Source of the DNA: Bacillota bacterium
Lineage (GTDB): Bacteria > Bacillota > Bacilli > Alicyclobacillales > SLC66
Direction of reading: 5' to 3'
DNA length: 29,606 nt
Assembly: GCA_021846145.1 (NCBI GenBank)
Contig: JAJZCJ010000007.1
Span: forward strand, 1-29,606
In this document: piece by piece, positions 7,368-15,480 of the stretch
Layout: every line of letters starts with the position of its first letter
Position numbering within the stretch: position 1 is the stretch's first letter
Translations under genes and position numbers: made by a program
Notes under the pieces: model-generated
What the model saw: the letters and a program-made list of their open reading frames with translations, nothing else
The model's database searches: none
Told to the model about the DNA's origin: nothing

Positions 7368-8083
7368 CAGCTCAATCTGTACCCAATGCCATAGACGGTT
7401 CGGATCACCGGATCGCCCGTCGCTTGATGCAATTTGCGCCGCAGATTGCTGAGATGTGTAGTGATGTTGTGAAGGTTCACGTCATACTTGCCTTCTTCAT
7501 TCAGTCTCTTGGCCAGTTGTTTTCTGGTAAGCAGTGATTCCGGTCTCTCCATCATGTACGAGAGTAATTTTAGCTCGGTGAGAGTGAGCTGTATCTCCTT
7601 CTTTTCATAAGTGACGATGTAGCTCTGCGTGTCTACTTCCAGTCTGCCATGGTGAAGAACCCAAGACGGTAGTGCGTCGATCTGAGACTCGTGTGGAGAG
7701 ATGCGGATGAGTTGTCGAACGCGCACCTCAAGTTCCCGCAGACTGAAAGGTTTCACAACATAGTCGTCGGCACCCTGATCCAGACCGTATACTCGATCCT
7801 GTACTCCAGACCTCGCTGTCAAAATGATGATCTTAGACTGACAGCTGCGCCTGATGCGCTGGCAGATCGTCAATCCGTCGATACCTGGCAACATCCAGTC
7901 CAAGATAATCACGTCAAACGACTTGCTGAGCGCGAGTCCCAGCCCAGCATATCCTTCATGAACAATTTGACATTCGTGGCCTTGTTGACGCATGAACAAG
8001 GCCACGGTTTCGGCTGTTCTTGGTTCATCTTCGACAATCAGAATTGTAGCGATGGCTGAACACCTCCAGAAGACGTTAGACAA
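7367..8083 (-). CDS. OmpR/PhoB-family response regulator, probable ATC start at 8053
   Basis: An N-terminal receiver domain (ILIVEDE acidic pocket, phosphoacceptor Asp62 in ILDWMLPG, Thr89, Lys111 in VKPF; numbers from the TTG at 8083) is followed by a winged-helix DNA-binding domain (LTLTELKLLSYMMERPESLL through VIRTVYGIGYRLS). The family normally begins just before ILIVEDE. The only ATG/GTG/TTG candidate is TTG 8083, which has no ribosome binding site and adds ten atypical residues. GGAGGTG instead lies 7 nt before an in-frame ATC (8053-8051), giving the typical start (M)ATILIVEDE. I think ATC initiates, or an ATG has mutated. It forms an operon with the kinase. Confidence 0.9.
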   Translation of the reverse strand: MSNVFWRCSAIATILIVEDEPRTAETVALFMRQQGHECQIVHEGYAGLGLALSKSFDVIILDWMLPGIDGLTICQRIRRSCQSKIIILTARSGVQDRVYGLDQGADDYVVKPFSLRELEVRVRQLIRISPHESQIDALPSWVLHHGRLEVDTQSYIVTYEKKEIQLTLTELKLLSYMMERPESLLTRKQLAKRLNEEGKYDVNLHNITTHLSNLRRKLHQATGDPVIRTVYGIGYRLS

Positions 8084-8087
8084 TTCT

Positions 8088-8105
8088 CACAATATCGATC
8101 TTGTG
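8088..8105. promoter_or_regulatory. 18-bp near-palindrome in the regulator/ABC intergenic region
   Basis: CACAA-T-ATCGAT-C-TTGTG is symmetric apart from one pair. It lies 35-50 bp upstream of the response regulator's likely start and about 215 bp before the ABC operon. It may be a control site for the two-component operon; OmpR-type regulators more often use direct repeats, so the binding protein is uncertain. Confidence 0.25.
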
Positions 8106-8319
8106 TAATGATTACATGAGCAAAAGGTCAGGAAATCACAAAGAATCGTAATCAAATAACCGGATTCGACACTATACTTCTCATCGTCTTTACAATTCCT
8201 CGAGTATCCTTTGATTTTGCCTTCATCAACTCTTAACCCAATGCAGAGTCCTCCAACACCGATTTATCATTCCTTGTCAGGATAATTGATTGTGACAGTA
8301 ATTTTAAGGAGGCAGTGGC

Positions 8320-9480
8320 ATGGACGTAGTCAATTTCCACAGCGTGACGAAACAGTATGGTACGCAATCGGCTCTGCGCGGTGTCAGTTTCGATGTGAAT
8401 GAAGGTGAATTTCTCGTGATTATCGGACCGTCCGGATGCGGAAAGTCCACCGTGCTCCGCATCATCGCAGGGCTCGAACGAGCAACAACAGGCATTGTCG
8501 AATTCGGAGGACGGGATGCTGCTGTGTTGTCCCCTGGGGATCGGAATGTTGGAATGGTATTTCAAAACTATGCGCTGTATCCCCATCTGTCGGTGTCTGA
8601 AAACCTCGCATTTGGTTTGAGTGCTGCTCGAATTCCTAAGTCCAAGATACGTGAGAGGGTCAAGGAAGTGTCCACGCTACTCGAATTGGAAGATATGCTG
8701 TCTAAAAAACCAGGTCAGCTATCGGGTGGACAAAAGCAGCGCGTTGCTCTCGGGCGCGCGCTCGTTCGACAGCCGAATATTTTCTTAATGGATGAACCGC
8801 TGTCCAATCTGGATGCTGTGCTCCGGGAAAAAATGCGTATCGACTTGCGCCACTTGCACGAACAGACAGGAGTGGCGACTGTGTACGTGACCCATGATCA
8901 GGTGGAAGCTATGACAATGGCGGATCGGATCCTAGTCATGCAACAGGGGGAAATTCATCAGATTGGAACTCCAGATCAAGTGTATCACGAACCAGAAACG
9001 CTCTTTGTGGCTCGGTTTTTCGGATCGCCTCCAATGAATGCGATGAATGTTCGCGTCCTTCATCGCGAAGGAGGATGGGTGATCGTATCGACTCGAAATG
9101 GTGAAAAAGTGTTCAGTACACATCCCATAGCACAAGCGACGGAGTGGGAAATACTCAAGGCCTATTCAGAATGCTGGCTCGGATTTCGACCAGAATTTGT
9201 CCAAATGGGTCGCGTGGAAGGTGTGCAGTTTTCCGTGGTGGTGACCGATGTGGAAACGCTGGGGCCGCGTCGCCATGTGCATGCTCTGTGGGGCGATGAT
9301 CTTCTGGTGTATGTGCTGGAATACGGTCAGCCGGTGCCGGGTCGTGGCGAATCCGTATGGATCACAGCACCATTTTCAAGCCTTCACTGGTTTGATGAAC
9401 AAAATCGTCGCATACGATCGCACAATAGAATGGGACAAGTGCATGCCTTACAGGAAGCAGCCGCGATGACAAGCAGATAG
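8320..9480 (+). CDS. ABC importer ATPase, MalK/UgpC/MsmK family
   Basis: The 386-residue nucleotide-binding subunit has Walker A GPSGCGKST (36-44), Q-loop Gln82, signature LSGGQ (134-138), Walker B IFLMDEP (Asp158/Glu159) and H-loop His192. A ~150-residue C-terminal TOBE-type regulatory domain is typical of carbohydrate and glycerol-phosphate importers. It energises uptake through the two permeases encoded next. The ATG follows AAGGAGG at good spacing. It is the first gene of a tight four-gene operon (gaps of about 10, 12 and 100 nt). Its multi-sugar ATPase type does not identify the substrate. Confidence 0.93.
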   Translation: MDVVNFHSVTKQYGTQSALRGVSFDVNEGEFLVIIGPSGCGKSTVLRIIAGLERATTGIVEFGGRDAAVLSPGDRNVGMVFQNYALYPHLSVSENLAFGLSAARIPKSKIRERVKEVSTLLELEDMLSKKPGQLSGGQKQRVALGRALVRQPNIFLMDEPLSNLDAVLREKMRIDLRHLHEQTGVATVYVTHDQVEAMTMADRILVMQQGEIHQIGTPDQVYHEPETLFVARFFGSPPMNAMNVRVLHREGGWVIVSTRNGEKVFSTHPIAQATEWEILKAYSECWLGFRPEFVQMGRVEGVQFSVVVTDVETLGPRRHVHALWGDDLLVYVLEYGQPVPGRGESVWITAPFSSLHWFDEQNRRIRSHNRMGQVHALQEAAAMTSR

Positions 9481-9490
9481 GAGGCAGGAA

Positions 9491-10423
9491 ATGAGCATCG
9501 CAATCGAACGTCTGCGCAGTGTGCTTCACAACAGGCTCGAACCGATTCTGGGATTTGGTTTGCTGTTGCCAAGCTTGTTGGTATTTTTAGTTTTCTTTTA
9601 TGTTCCAGCAATATTTCTGGCGTATATATCCTTTTTTCATTGGAATCTATTCACGTCACAAAGCCAGTTTATTGGGTTCGAGAATTTCGTGATTCTATTC
9701 GCCCAACCGCTTTTTTGGCAGGCACTGTTCACCAGCCTGTATTTTTCCGCAGTGATGGTTCCCGCTGCGACATTGCTTTCGCTCGGGTTGGCGTTGCTGC
9801 TACGCGAAGGTATCCAATCCCGACGTGGCGGGGTGTTGCGCTCCATGGTCTTTTTGCCACACGTCACCCCCGTCGTAGCGACATCTATAATTTGGATATG
9901 GTTGTTTGATCCGCAATTCGGGCTGTTGAATTCTGTACTCGGTTTTCTCCATTTTCCGCAGCCAGGCTGGCTCGCTAGTACGCACTGGGCTATGTCGGCC
10001 GTCATCGGGTACAGTCTATGGCACTCGCTCGGGCTATACACGGTGCTGTTTTTGGGAGCATTGGCCACGTTGCCACGGTCTGTGCTGGAGGCCGCTCAAG
10101 TGGATGGAGCAAAGCGCTGGTATCTGTTTCGTCGCGTGATCTTGCCACTGATCAGTCCCGTCACGTTTTTTGTTGTCGTCCTCGCCACCATCAATACATT
10201 GCAGTCATTTTCTCAAATCTACGCATTGACGGGTGGTCCGCACGGTGGTGCGGGAGGTCCCGCGTTCGCCACGACGACAGATTCAATGCTAGTGTATCAG
10301 ACGGCGTTTTTGTACCAGCATTTCTCGTTAGCATCAGCGATGAGTTTTATGCTCTTCGCGTTAATTCTAGGACTCGCGCTCATACAAAAACGGGTAGCCG
10401 ATCGATTTGTCTTTTATCGCTGA
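9491..10423 (+). CDS. ABC importer permease, MalF/UgpA family
   Basis: A 310-residue inner-membrane permease with six predicted TM segments (first: LLLPSLLVFLVFFYVPAIFL). The cytoplasmic EAA loop near residue 200 is canonical (LEAAQVDGAKRWYLFRRVILP), which docks on the ATPase. The segment GGPHGGAGGPAFATTT before the last two TMs follows the MalF/UgpA pattern GGP...T. GGAGG lies just before the ATG and the gene starts 10 nt after the ATPase stop. Confidence 0.92.
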   Translation: MSIAIERLRSVLHNRLEPILGFGLLLPSLLVFLVFFYVPAIFLAYISFFHWNLFTSQSQFIGFENFVILFAQPLFWQALFTSLYFSAVMVPAATLLSLGLALLLREGIQSRRGGVLRSMVFLPHVTPVVATSIIWIWLFDPQFGLLNSVLGFLHFPQPGWLASTHWAMSAVIGYSLWHSLGLYTVLFLGALATLPRSVLEAAQVDGAKRWYLFRRVILPLISPVTFFVVVLATINTLQSFSQIYALTGGPHGGAGGPAFATTTDSMLVYQTAFLYQHFSLASAMSFMLFALILGLALIQKRVADRFVFYR

Positions 10424-10435
10424 GGAGGAACAGGA

Positions 10436-11248
10436 ATGTCCAAGTGGGGGATGACGACTGTCCGTATACTAGTCGCCGTGGTGTTTGTGGCACCCGTGTA
10501 CTGGATTCTGGTGATCGCAACGGGAATGCGTGGTTCGGCATATAGCTTGCCGCCGGTGTTTCTTCCCGCCTTTCATTTTCATGCATTGTGGTTGGTGTTG
10601 ACCCAGACACACTTGCTACGATATTTGGCCAACAGCGTGCTGATCACGTCGGTCACCATTGTCGGTGTCCTGATCAGCAGTGCCCTTGCTGGGTATGCGC
10701 TCGCCGAAGTGAAAATGCCGGGCAAACAGTGGTTCTTTTACTTCATCCTAGGTGTCATGATGTTGCCGGCTCAGGCGCTTCTTGTACCGCAGTACGTGGT
10801 CATGTTCCACCTACATCTGCTCAATACGTACGCGGGATTGATCGTACCTTTTGTCGCCAACACGTCGGGGATCTTTCTGTTCCGACAGTATTTTATGAAA
10901 CTCCCATCTAGTTACCGTGAGATTGCCCGCATCGAAAACGTAGATACCTGGATCTATATTCGGAGGGTTGCCGTTCCACTCGCACGGCCTGCTGTCGCCA
11001 CGGTGACGCTACTGACGTTTATCTCGTCCTGGAATCAATTTCAGTGGCCTCTCATCATGACCAATACGACTTCGATTGATCCGATCGAGCTTGCGCTGAC
11101 ACACTACATGCAGACGTACCAGGCCAACTGGAGGGAACTCACGTCGGCGGCTCTGTTGGCCATTTTACCGATTGTGATCGTGTTTTTATTCACGCAAAAG
11201 CATATCGTCGCCGCAGTGGCTGGGGGTGATCAGGGAGCTAAAGAGTAA
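10436..11248 (+). CDS. ABC importer permease, MalG/UgpE family, with atypical EAA loop
   Basis: A 270-residue second permease with six TM segments. It has the family hallmarks FANS-like 'LANSVLITSVT' and LAGYALAE in TM3, and a recognisable but altered EAA loop: EIARIENVDTWIYIRRVAVPL, where the usual invariant Gly is Asn. AGGAGG precedes the ATG by 7 nt. It pairs with the preceding permease to form the translocation pore. Confidence 0.9.
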   Translation: MSKWGMTTVRILVAVVFVAPVYWILVIATGMRGSAYSLPPVFLPAFHFHALWLVLTQTHLLRYLANSVLITSVTIVGVLISSALAGYALAEVKMPGKQWFFYFILGVMMLPAQALLVPQYVVMFHLHLLNTYAGLIVPFVANTSGIFLFRQYFMKLPSSYREIARIENVDTWIYIRRVAVPLARPAVATVTLLTFISSWNQFQWPLIMTNTTSIDPIELALTHYMQTYQANWRELTSAALLAILPIVIVFLFTQKHIVAAVAGGDQGAKE

Positions 11249-11349
11249 CGTGGGTGATCCACTGGGGGGTGATGTGCAACGATATCGTAGGGGAAGACAC
11301 GATCCTTGGGTTAAGCAACGTCGATCATCCAAATATGGAGGGAAGACTA

Positions 11350-12630
11350 GTGAAGAAAAAAATTATTTGGTCACTTATCGCTGGGTTATCAGGGGTTATG
11401 ATGACAAATGTAGCGCTGACGGGATTTGCAGCCGCGGCATCAACGTCGGTGCAACAGCTCTCTTTGTGGGAGTCGCACAATGGCGGGCCTGTCGAAAATG
11501 CGGAGGTCTATCTGGTCAATTGGTTTAATCGTACGCATCCGCTTATTCATATCACGATCGAAAATACAAAGGCAAGTACAAAGGCGCTTGCCGCGCTCGC
11601 CGCTGGAAATCCGCCGATTCTAGCGGAGATCAGCCATTACGACGGATCATTTTTGAACGCGCATGCACTCCTTTCATTGAATCCTTATCTGTTGAAGAAA
11701 AATGGCTTAGGGCAAAATGAGTTTTATCCGAGTGTCTGGTCCAACGGTGAAGTGGGTGGTCAGCATTATCGCCTTATGGCAGACGTGAAAGTATCTCAAT
11801 TGACGTATAATACAAAGTTATTTTCTGAAGCGGGAATCAAGACCACTCCTGTCACGTGGACGCAATTGGCGAAAGATCTGGCAATCTTGAAGAAGCGGTT
11901 TCCCACCGTTGTTCCGATGGCGTACAAGGATTCGTCGGCGCATATCTTACCGCCGTTTCTCGCGAACGGCGGGCAACTGTTCATGCCCGGTTCCAACGGG
12001 AAAGAGGCGGATTTCCTGAGTCCGGCAGCTACGGCGACGTTCAACTACTTTCACACGTTGTATGTGAAGCACGAAATGATTTTTGCGCACGGATCGAACA
12101 TTCGTGCCGATTTTGGGGCTGGCAAAATTGCCGTTGCAGACGGGACATCGGCGGGGTATCAAAAAATTCTGGAGGCCGTCCATGGTAGATTTCCGGTCGG
12201 AGTGTTCGCCTATCCCGCAGGAACTTCGGGGCACAGCGCGAATCTGGCACAAGGTCTAGGCTTTGTGATGATGATCGATCATACGCAGGCACAGGATCAG
12301 GCGGCAGGAACGTTTATCAAATGGTGGTTCAGTGCGGGTCCACAAGTCTATTGGGCCGAACATTCCGGCTTTCCGCCTGAGACCAGAGCATCGGCTGGTC
12401 AGATGCCGAAAAATTTCCTGACAACACACCCGGGAACGCAAGTGTCGATGGCTGAACTGGCATCAAAGTATACGATTTCGCGCCCACTGCAAGGGGGCTA
12501 CAAGGAAGTGCAGGCGGTTCTCGACTCCCAGTTTTACAAAGCGGTTACAGGCCAGTTGAGCGTTCGAGTGGCGCTGCAACAACTTCAGCAACAGGCGAGC
12601 GCCTATTTGAGTGGAAAAACGGAACTGTAA
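11350..12630 (+). CDS. Extracellular solute-binding protein family 1, UgpB-like
   Basis: I start at GTG 11350 because GGAGGGA (11337-11343) lies 6 nt upstream and the next residues (VKKKIIWSLIAG... to AAAAS) form a standard signal peptide; the longer upstream frame adds 32 residues without signal character. The mature protein of about 395 residues follows the family-1 binding-protein plan. Local order resembles UgpB: LSLWESHNGGP, ALAALAAGNPPILAE, TYNTKLFSEAGI, DGTSAGYQKI, then FIKWWFSAGPQVYWAEHSGFPP. A glycerol-3-phosphate, phosphodiester or sugar ligand is possible. No lipobox Cys is present, unusual for a Gram-positive binding protein, so membrane anchoring is unclear. Confidence 0.88.
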   Translation: MKKKIIWSLIAGLSGVMMTNVALTGFAAAASTSVQQLSLWESHNGGPVENAEVYLVNWFNRTHPLIHITIENTKASTKALAALAAGNPPILAEISHYDGSFLNAHALLSLNPYLLKKNGLGQNEFYPSVWSNGEVGGQHYRLMADVKVSQLTYNTKLFSEAGIKTTPVTWTQLAKDLAILKKRFPTVVPMAYKDSSAHILPPFLANGGQLFMPGSNGKEADFLSPAATATFNYFHTLYVKHEMIFAHGSNIRADFGAGKIAVADGTSAGYQKILEAVHGRFPVGVFAYPAGTSGHSANLAQGLGFVMMIDHTQAQDQAAGTFIKWWFSAGPQVYWAEHSGFPPETRASAGQMPKNFLTTHPGTQVSMAELASKYTISRPLQGGYKEVQAVLDSQFYKAVTGQLSVRVALQQLQQQASAYLSGKTEL

Positions 12631-12656
12631 ACAGGATTTACTTAGGATTTGCGAAT

Positions 12657-12692
12657 CAAGGTAGGGGATACACACCTGTTGTCCCTACCTTG
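12657..12692 (+). terminator. Hairpin after the ABC operon (terminator-like, no T tract)
   Basis: CAAGGTAGGG and CCCTACCTTG form a perfect 10-bp stem 27 nt after the binding-protein stop. No U tract follows, so it may protect the mRNA 3' end or attenuate read-through into the nitroreductase instead of acting as a simple terminator. Confidence 0.4.
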
Positions 12693-12759
12693 GCTACGCA
12701 ATCGGGTAGGGAACGTCGTGTGTCAGAGGTATCTAGGAAACTTTTCAAGGAGGCTGACG

Positions 12760-13392
12760 ATGGAAGTTGATCAGGCGATTGTATCCCGAGCGAGCGTGAA
12801 AAAATTCTCTGATCGGGAAGTACCTAAAGAATTGATTGAAAAATGTCTTGATTTAGCGGTGTGGGCTCCCAATCATCGGCTCACGGAGCCGTGGAGATTC
12901 CGTGTAGTTACGGATCGTGGCCGGGATGCGTTCGCAGATGTCGTGTGCAATCAGATGACGTCCGCGGCTAGCGCAGATAAAGCGACGGGAACGGCTATTT
13001 CGGAAGACAAGGGGCTCTTCAGTGAACCGCTCCGCTTTACAGCTACTGTTAAGGCATCCATTGCAGCGGAGGGGGTGCGGCGGAAAATCATGAGCGCACC
13101 CGTTTTAATTATCATTTACTCTCTGCGGGCAAACGACGACACTATTACCAAGGAGAACTTTGCGGCTACGGCCGCCGCCATACAGAATCTACTTCTAGCG
13201 ACCCATCACCTTGGACTCGCAGCGATATGGCGTACGGCCGACTATTTTACCGGAGATCAGGTGTGTGCTTTTCTTCAGATTCCACGCGAAATGGACTTTG
13301 TGGGTGCAGTATATATTGGATTTTCTGATCAACGGGAAGGGACTCGCAAACGCACACCAGCCAAGCAATGGACCGTGTGGTTTCAGCACTGA
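12760..13392 (+). CDS. Nitroreductase family FMN-dependent oxidoreductase
   Basis: From the ATG at 12760 (AAGGAGG at 12747-12753) the product has 210 residues. It begins with the nitroreductase FMN-phosphate motif (SRASVKKF, residues ~7-14), continues with WAPNHRLTEPWRF, resembling the YdjA/small-nitroreductase branch, and ends with the ATAAAIQNLLLATHHLGLAAIW helix and GFSDQREGTRKR. These flavoproteins reduce nitro groups, quinones or enones with NAD(P)H. An in-frame extension to 12649 lacks a ribosome binding site. The next gene begins about 100 nt downstream, so co-transcription is possible. Confidence 0.88.
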   Translation: MEVDQAIVSRASVKKFSDREVPKELIEKCLDLAVWAPNHRLTEPWRFRVVTDRGRDAFADVVCNQMTSAASADKATGTAISEDKGLFSEPLRFTATVKASIAAEGVRRKIMSAPVLIIIYSLRANDDTITKENFAATAAAIQNLLLATHHLGLAAIWRTADYFTGDQVCAFLQIPREMDFVGAVYIGFSDQREGTRKRTPAKQWTVWFQH

Positions 13393-13496
13393 CGAGTGGC
13401 GACTGTGGGTCTACTAACACTGGAAATGAGATTTCGCAATCAGTGCCGAAATTGCGCGCGTCTATAATTCCGTTCGGTATCAGGAGGGTGACCATC

Positions 13497-14648
13497 GTGA
13501 GTATGGTGCAACAGGATAGCATACTAAGCAAAATGCTGGGCGAGAGCTGGCGCAGGGAGATGGAAGCGGCTCAATTGTACGGCCGGGCCGCCGAATTGGA
13601 AAAGGACCACTCCCGACGTTCGCTTCTGTCACGTCTGGCGAATATTGAGCAATCTCATGCGGACATATGGGCAGGGAAATTGCATGAAGTAGGTGTCCCA
13701 GTGCCTCGTTCGAGTCTTGGCGAGTATGATAGCGCAGTGTACTCTAACGAGGCATTATTGCAGCAGCTCGATGCGTTGGAACACAGCAATGCAGCGTGGT
13801 ACGAATTCCTGCGGCATGTGTTTGATGACAGGGAAATTATTCGCATAATCGATCGCATCGATGAGGAAGAGTCTCATCACGACAGCACAGTACACTCCCT
13901 GTTCGCGGCACCTGCGTTGCCTATCGGCGAGACGTTGCAGCGGATTTGGGGAGCGGAACGATTTCATAAACGGGAAGTGGCCGGGTGGATGGGAGATGCC
14001 ATTTACGGCGTTAATGATGGGTTAGGTGCAATCTTTGGTATCATTGCCGGTATTGCCGGGTATACCGCCAACAGCCACACGGTCTTGGTCGGCGGTTTTT
14101 TTGGGGCTGTGGCGAGCACGTTGTCAATGGGCGTTGGCGCATGGCTGTCTACCCGTTCCAAAAACGAATTAGCGCATAGCGAACAGCAACACGAACGTCG
14201 TGAGATTATGGATAACCTCGACGAGGAGATAGAAGAGTTACAACTTTTGTATCAGTTGAAGGGATTTACGGAAAATGAGGCCAAGGGGATCACCGAACGT
14301 CTCTCCCGCGAACCGGAGCAACTTCTGAAAGCGATGAATCAGGAGGAACTCGGTCTCACCGATGACGGTGGCGGGAATCCCTGGACATCTGCCGGCATCG
14401 GCAGTTTGTCGACTTTCATTGGCGGGATACTGCCGCTTATTCCCTTTTTCTTTTTGACCGGTGTGCGGGCTATTGTCGTAGCGGCGTTGGTCAGTATCCT
14501 GGCTCATTTTGCCGTAGGTGCCGCCAAAAGCGTCGTCACTGTGCGGCGATGGTGGGCGAGTGGTCTGGAAATGACTGTGGCCGGGGTCCTTGTTGGCGTG
14601 GTGTCATACGGTGTGGGGATTCTGGGCACCATGCTTCTCCATGCGTAG
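13497..14648 (+). CDS. Ferritin-like domain fused to VIT1/CCC1 transporter (MbfA-like iron exporter)
   Basis: The ~383-residue protein begins at GTG 13497, 8 nt after AGGAGGG (an ATG follows two codons later). Residues ~1-140 are a four-helix ferritin-like/rubrerythrin-like domain with carboxylate and ExxH ligands (E21/E23, E51-x-x-H54, E95, E103, E124-H128). Residues ~155-383 are a VIT1/CCC1 domain with five TM segments, including DAIYGVNDGLGAIFGIIAG and the charged SEQQHERREIMDNLDEEIEEL cytoplasmic metal-binding loop. The membrane-bound ferritin MbfA of rhizobia has this architecture and exports iron under iron or peroxide stress. Iron (or Mn) detoxification is therefore likely here. Confidence 0.88.
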   Translation: MSMVQQDSILSKMLGESWRREMEAAQLYGRAAELEKDHSRRSLLSRLANIEQSHADIWAGKLHEVGVPVPRSSLGEYDSAVYSNEALLQQLDALEHSNAAWYEFLRHVFDDREIIRIIDRIDEEESHHDSTVHSLFAAPALPIGETLQRIWGAERFHKREVAGWMGDAIYGVNDGLGAIFGIIAGIAGYTANSHTVLVGGFFGAVASTLSMGVGAWLSTRSKNELAHSEQQHERREIMDNLDEEIEELQLLYQLKGFTENEAKGITERLSREPEQLLKAMNQEELGLTDDGGGNPWTSAGIGSLSTFIGGILPLIPFFFLTGVRAIVVAALVSILAHFAVGAAKSVVTVRRWWASGLEMTVAGVLVGVVSYGVGILGTMLLHA

Positions 14649-14767
14649 GTTGCCTTATTGATTGAGGAAGATGGAGCAGACGGCCATGAACCGCTCTTCG
14701 TGACAAAAATTATACGGAGCGGGTTGTGGGCGGCTCCATTACGCGGGAGACGGTTTGTTCACTGCTG

Positions 14768-14829
14768 TTGACAAAAGATAAGCAACTATAGTAGTGTATT
14801 TAAGTCGACATTAGCTTACAAACAGTAAG
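14768..14829 (+). promoter_or_regulatory. Regulatory region of the DoxX gene
   Basis: TTGACA lies at 14768-14773, but the -10 is unclear. Downstream, CTTAC-N5-GTAAG (14815-14829) is a perfect inverted repeat within TTAGCTTACAAACA (14811-14824), nearly identical to the element in the YhdH promoter at 1366-1379. A repressor bound here would sit between the promoter and the start codon. Confidence 0.5.
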
Positions 14830-14857
14830 TTAATTATTTATAGGAAGGTGGTTGCCG

Positions 14858-15244
14858 GTGTTGATGAGTTTCGGTGTACTTATTATTCGTTTAATTGTCG
14901 GTCTTACTTATGCGGGGCATGGCACTCAGAAAATGTTCGGTTGGTTCGGCGGCCACGGTCTCAAAGGTACCGGCGGTTGGATGGAGTCGATTGGGGTGAA
15001 ACCAGGTGTACCGATGGCGTTTATCGCTGCGCTTGCGGAGATAGTAGGTGGTCTTTTGTTTGCCGCAGGACTGTGGTTGCCTGTGGCGGCAGTCTTGATC
15101 GTCGTTACTATGTTCGTCGCGATCGTGAAGGTGCATGGTCCAAATGGTTATTGGATTACGCAAAACGGTTTTGAATACAACTTGCTGTTGATTGTGATTG
15201 CAGTTGGTGTAGCGTTGATAGGCCCAGGTGTATATGCGCTTTGA
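14858..15244 (+). CDS. DoxX family membrane protein
   Basis: A ~128-residue protein with four TM segments and the DoxX signature: RLIVGLTYAGHGTQKMFGWFGGHG in TM1/loop, GWMESIGVKPG, then LAEIVGGLLFAAGLW. DoxX-family proteins include CatD and MhqP-type members induced by catechol and quinones, and others linked to redox homeostasis. I prefer GTG 14858, which follows AGGAAGGTGG by 6 nt; TTG 14852, TTG 14861 and ATG 14864 are in frame. The gene is single, with its own regulatory region and a strong terminator. A shared upstream element suggests co-regulation with the YhdH-like oxidoreductase. Confidence 0.9.
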   Translation: MLMSFGVLIIRLIVGLTYAGHGTQKMFGWFGGHGLKGTGGWMESIGVKPGVPMAFIAALAEIVGGLLFAAGLWLPVAAVLIVVTMFVAIVKVHGPNGYWITQNGFEYNLLLIVIAVGVALIGPGVYAL

Positions 15245-15323
15245 TGTGAGTTTCAAAAACGAGCTATCCTCAATCATTCTAACGGGTTCCGTTTTGGAGT
15301 AGAAAAACAGCAATTGGCTAATC

Positions 15324-15358
15324 AAATGACGTGCTTAACGGCACGTCATTTTTATTTG
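15324..15358 (+). terminator. Rho-independent terminator after the DoxX gene
   Basis: AAATGACGTGC pairs with GCACGTCATTT (11 bp) around a TTAACG loop and runs into TTTTATTTGAT. Confidence 0.9.
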
Positions 15359-15480
15359 ATTAAGTTACGGAAATGGCGTGCCAATCGGCACTGGTCACTC
15401 GTCGGATTGGTGTTGCGCACTTTTACAGATATGCCATGTTAGCTGGATTTTCATTTCATACAGCAATCGGGGGAATTTCA

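Noticed and set aside
8106..8319. Pho-box-like direct repeats before the UgpB-like operon
   Set aside because: I could not find TTAACA-type repeats at regular 11-bp spacing, so PhoP control is not supported.
12649..12759. N-terminal extension of the nitroreductase
   Set aside because: It overlaps the hairpin after the ABC operon, lacks a ribosome binding site and is not family-like; AAGGAGG marks ATG 12760.
15373..15480. N-terminal extension of the DUF1906 protein as a signal peptide
   Set aside because: No ribosome binding site precedes it and the sequence is only weakly hydrophobic with basic residues scattered through it; ATG 15481 has a GGGGGA at proper spacing.
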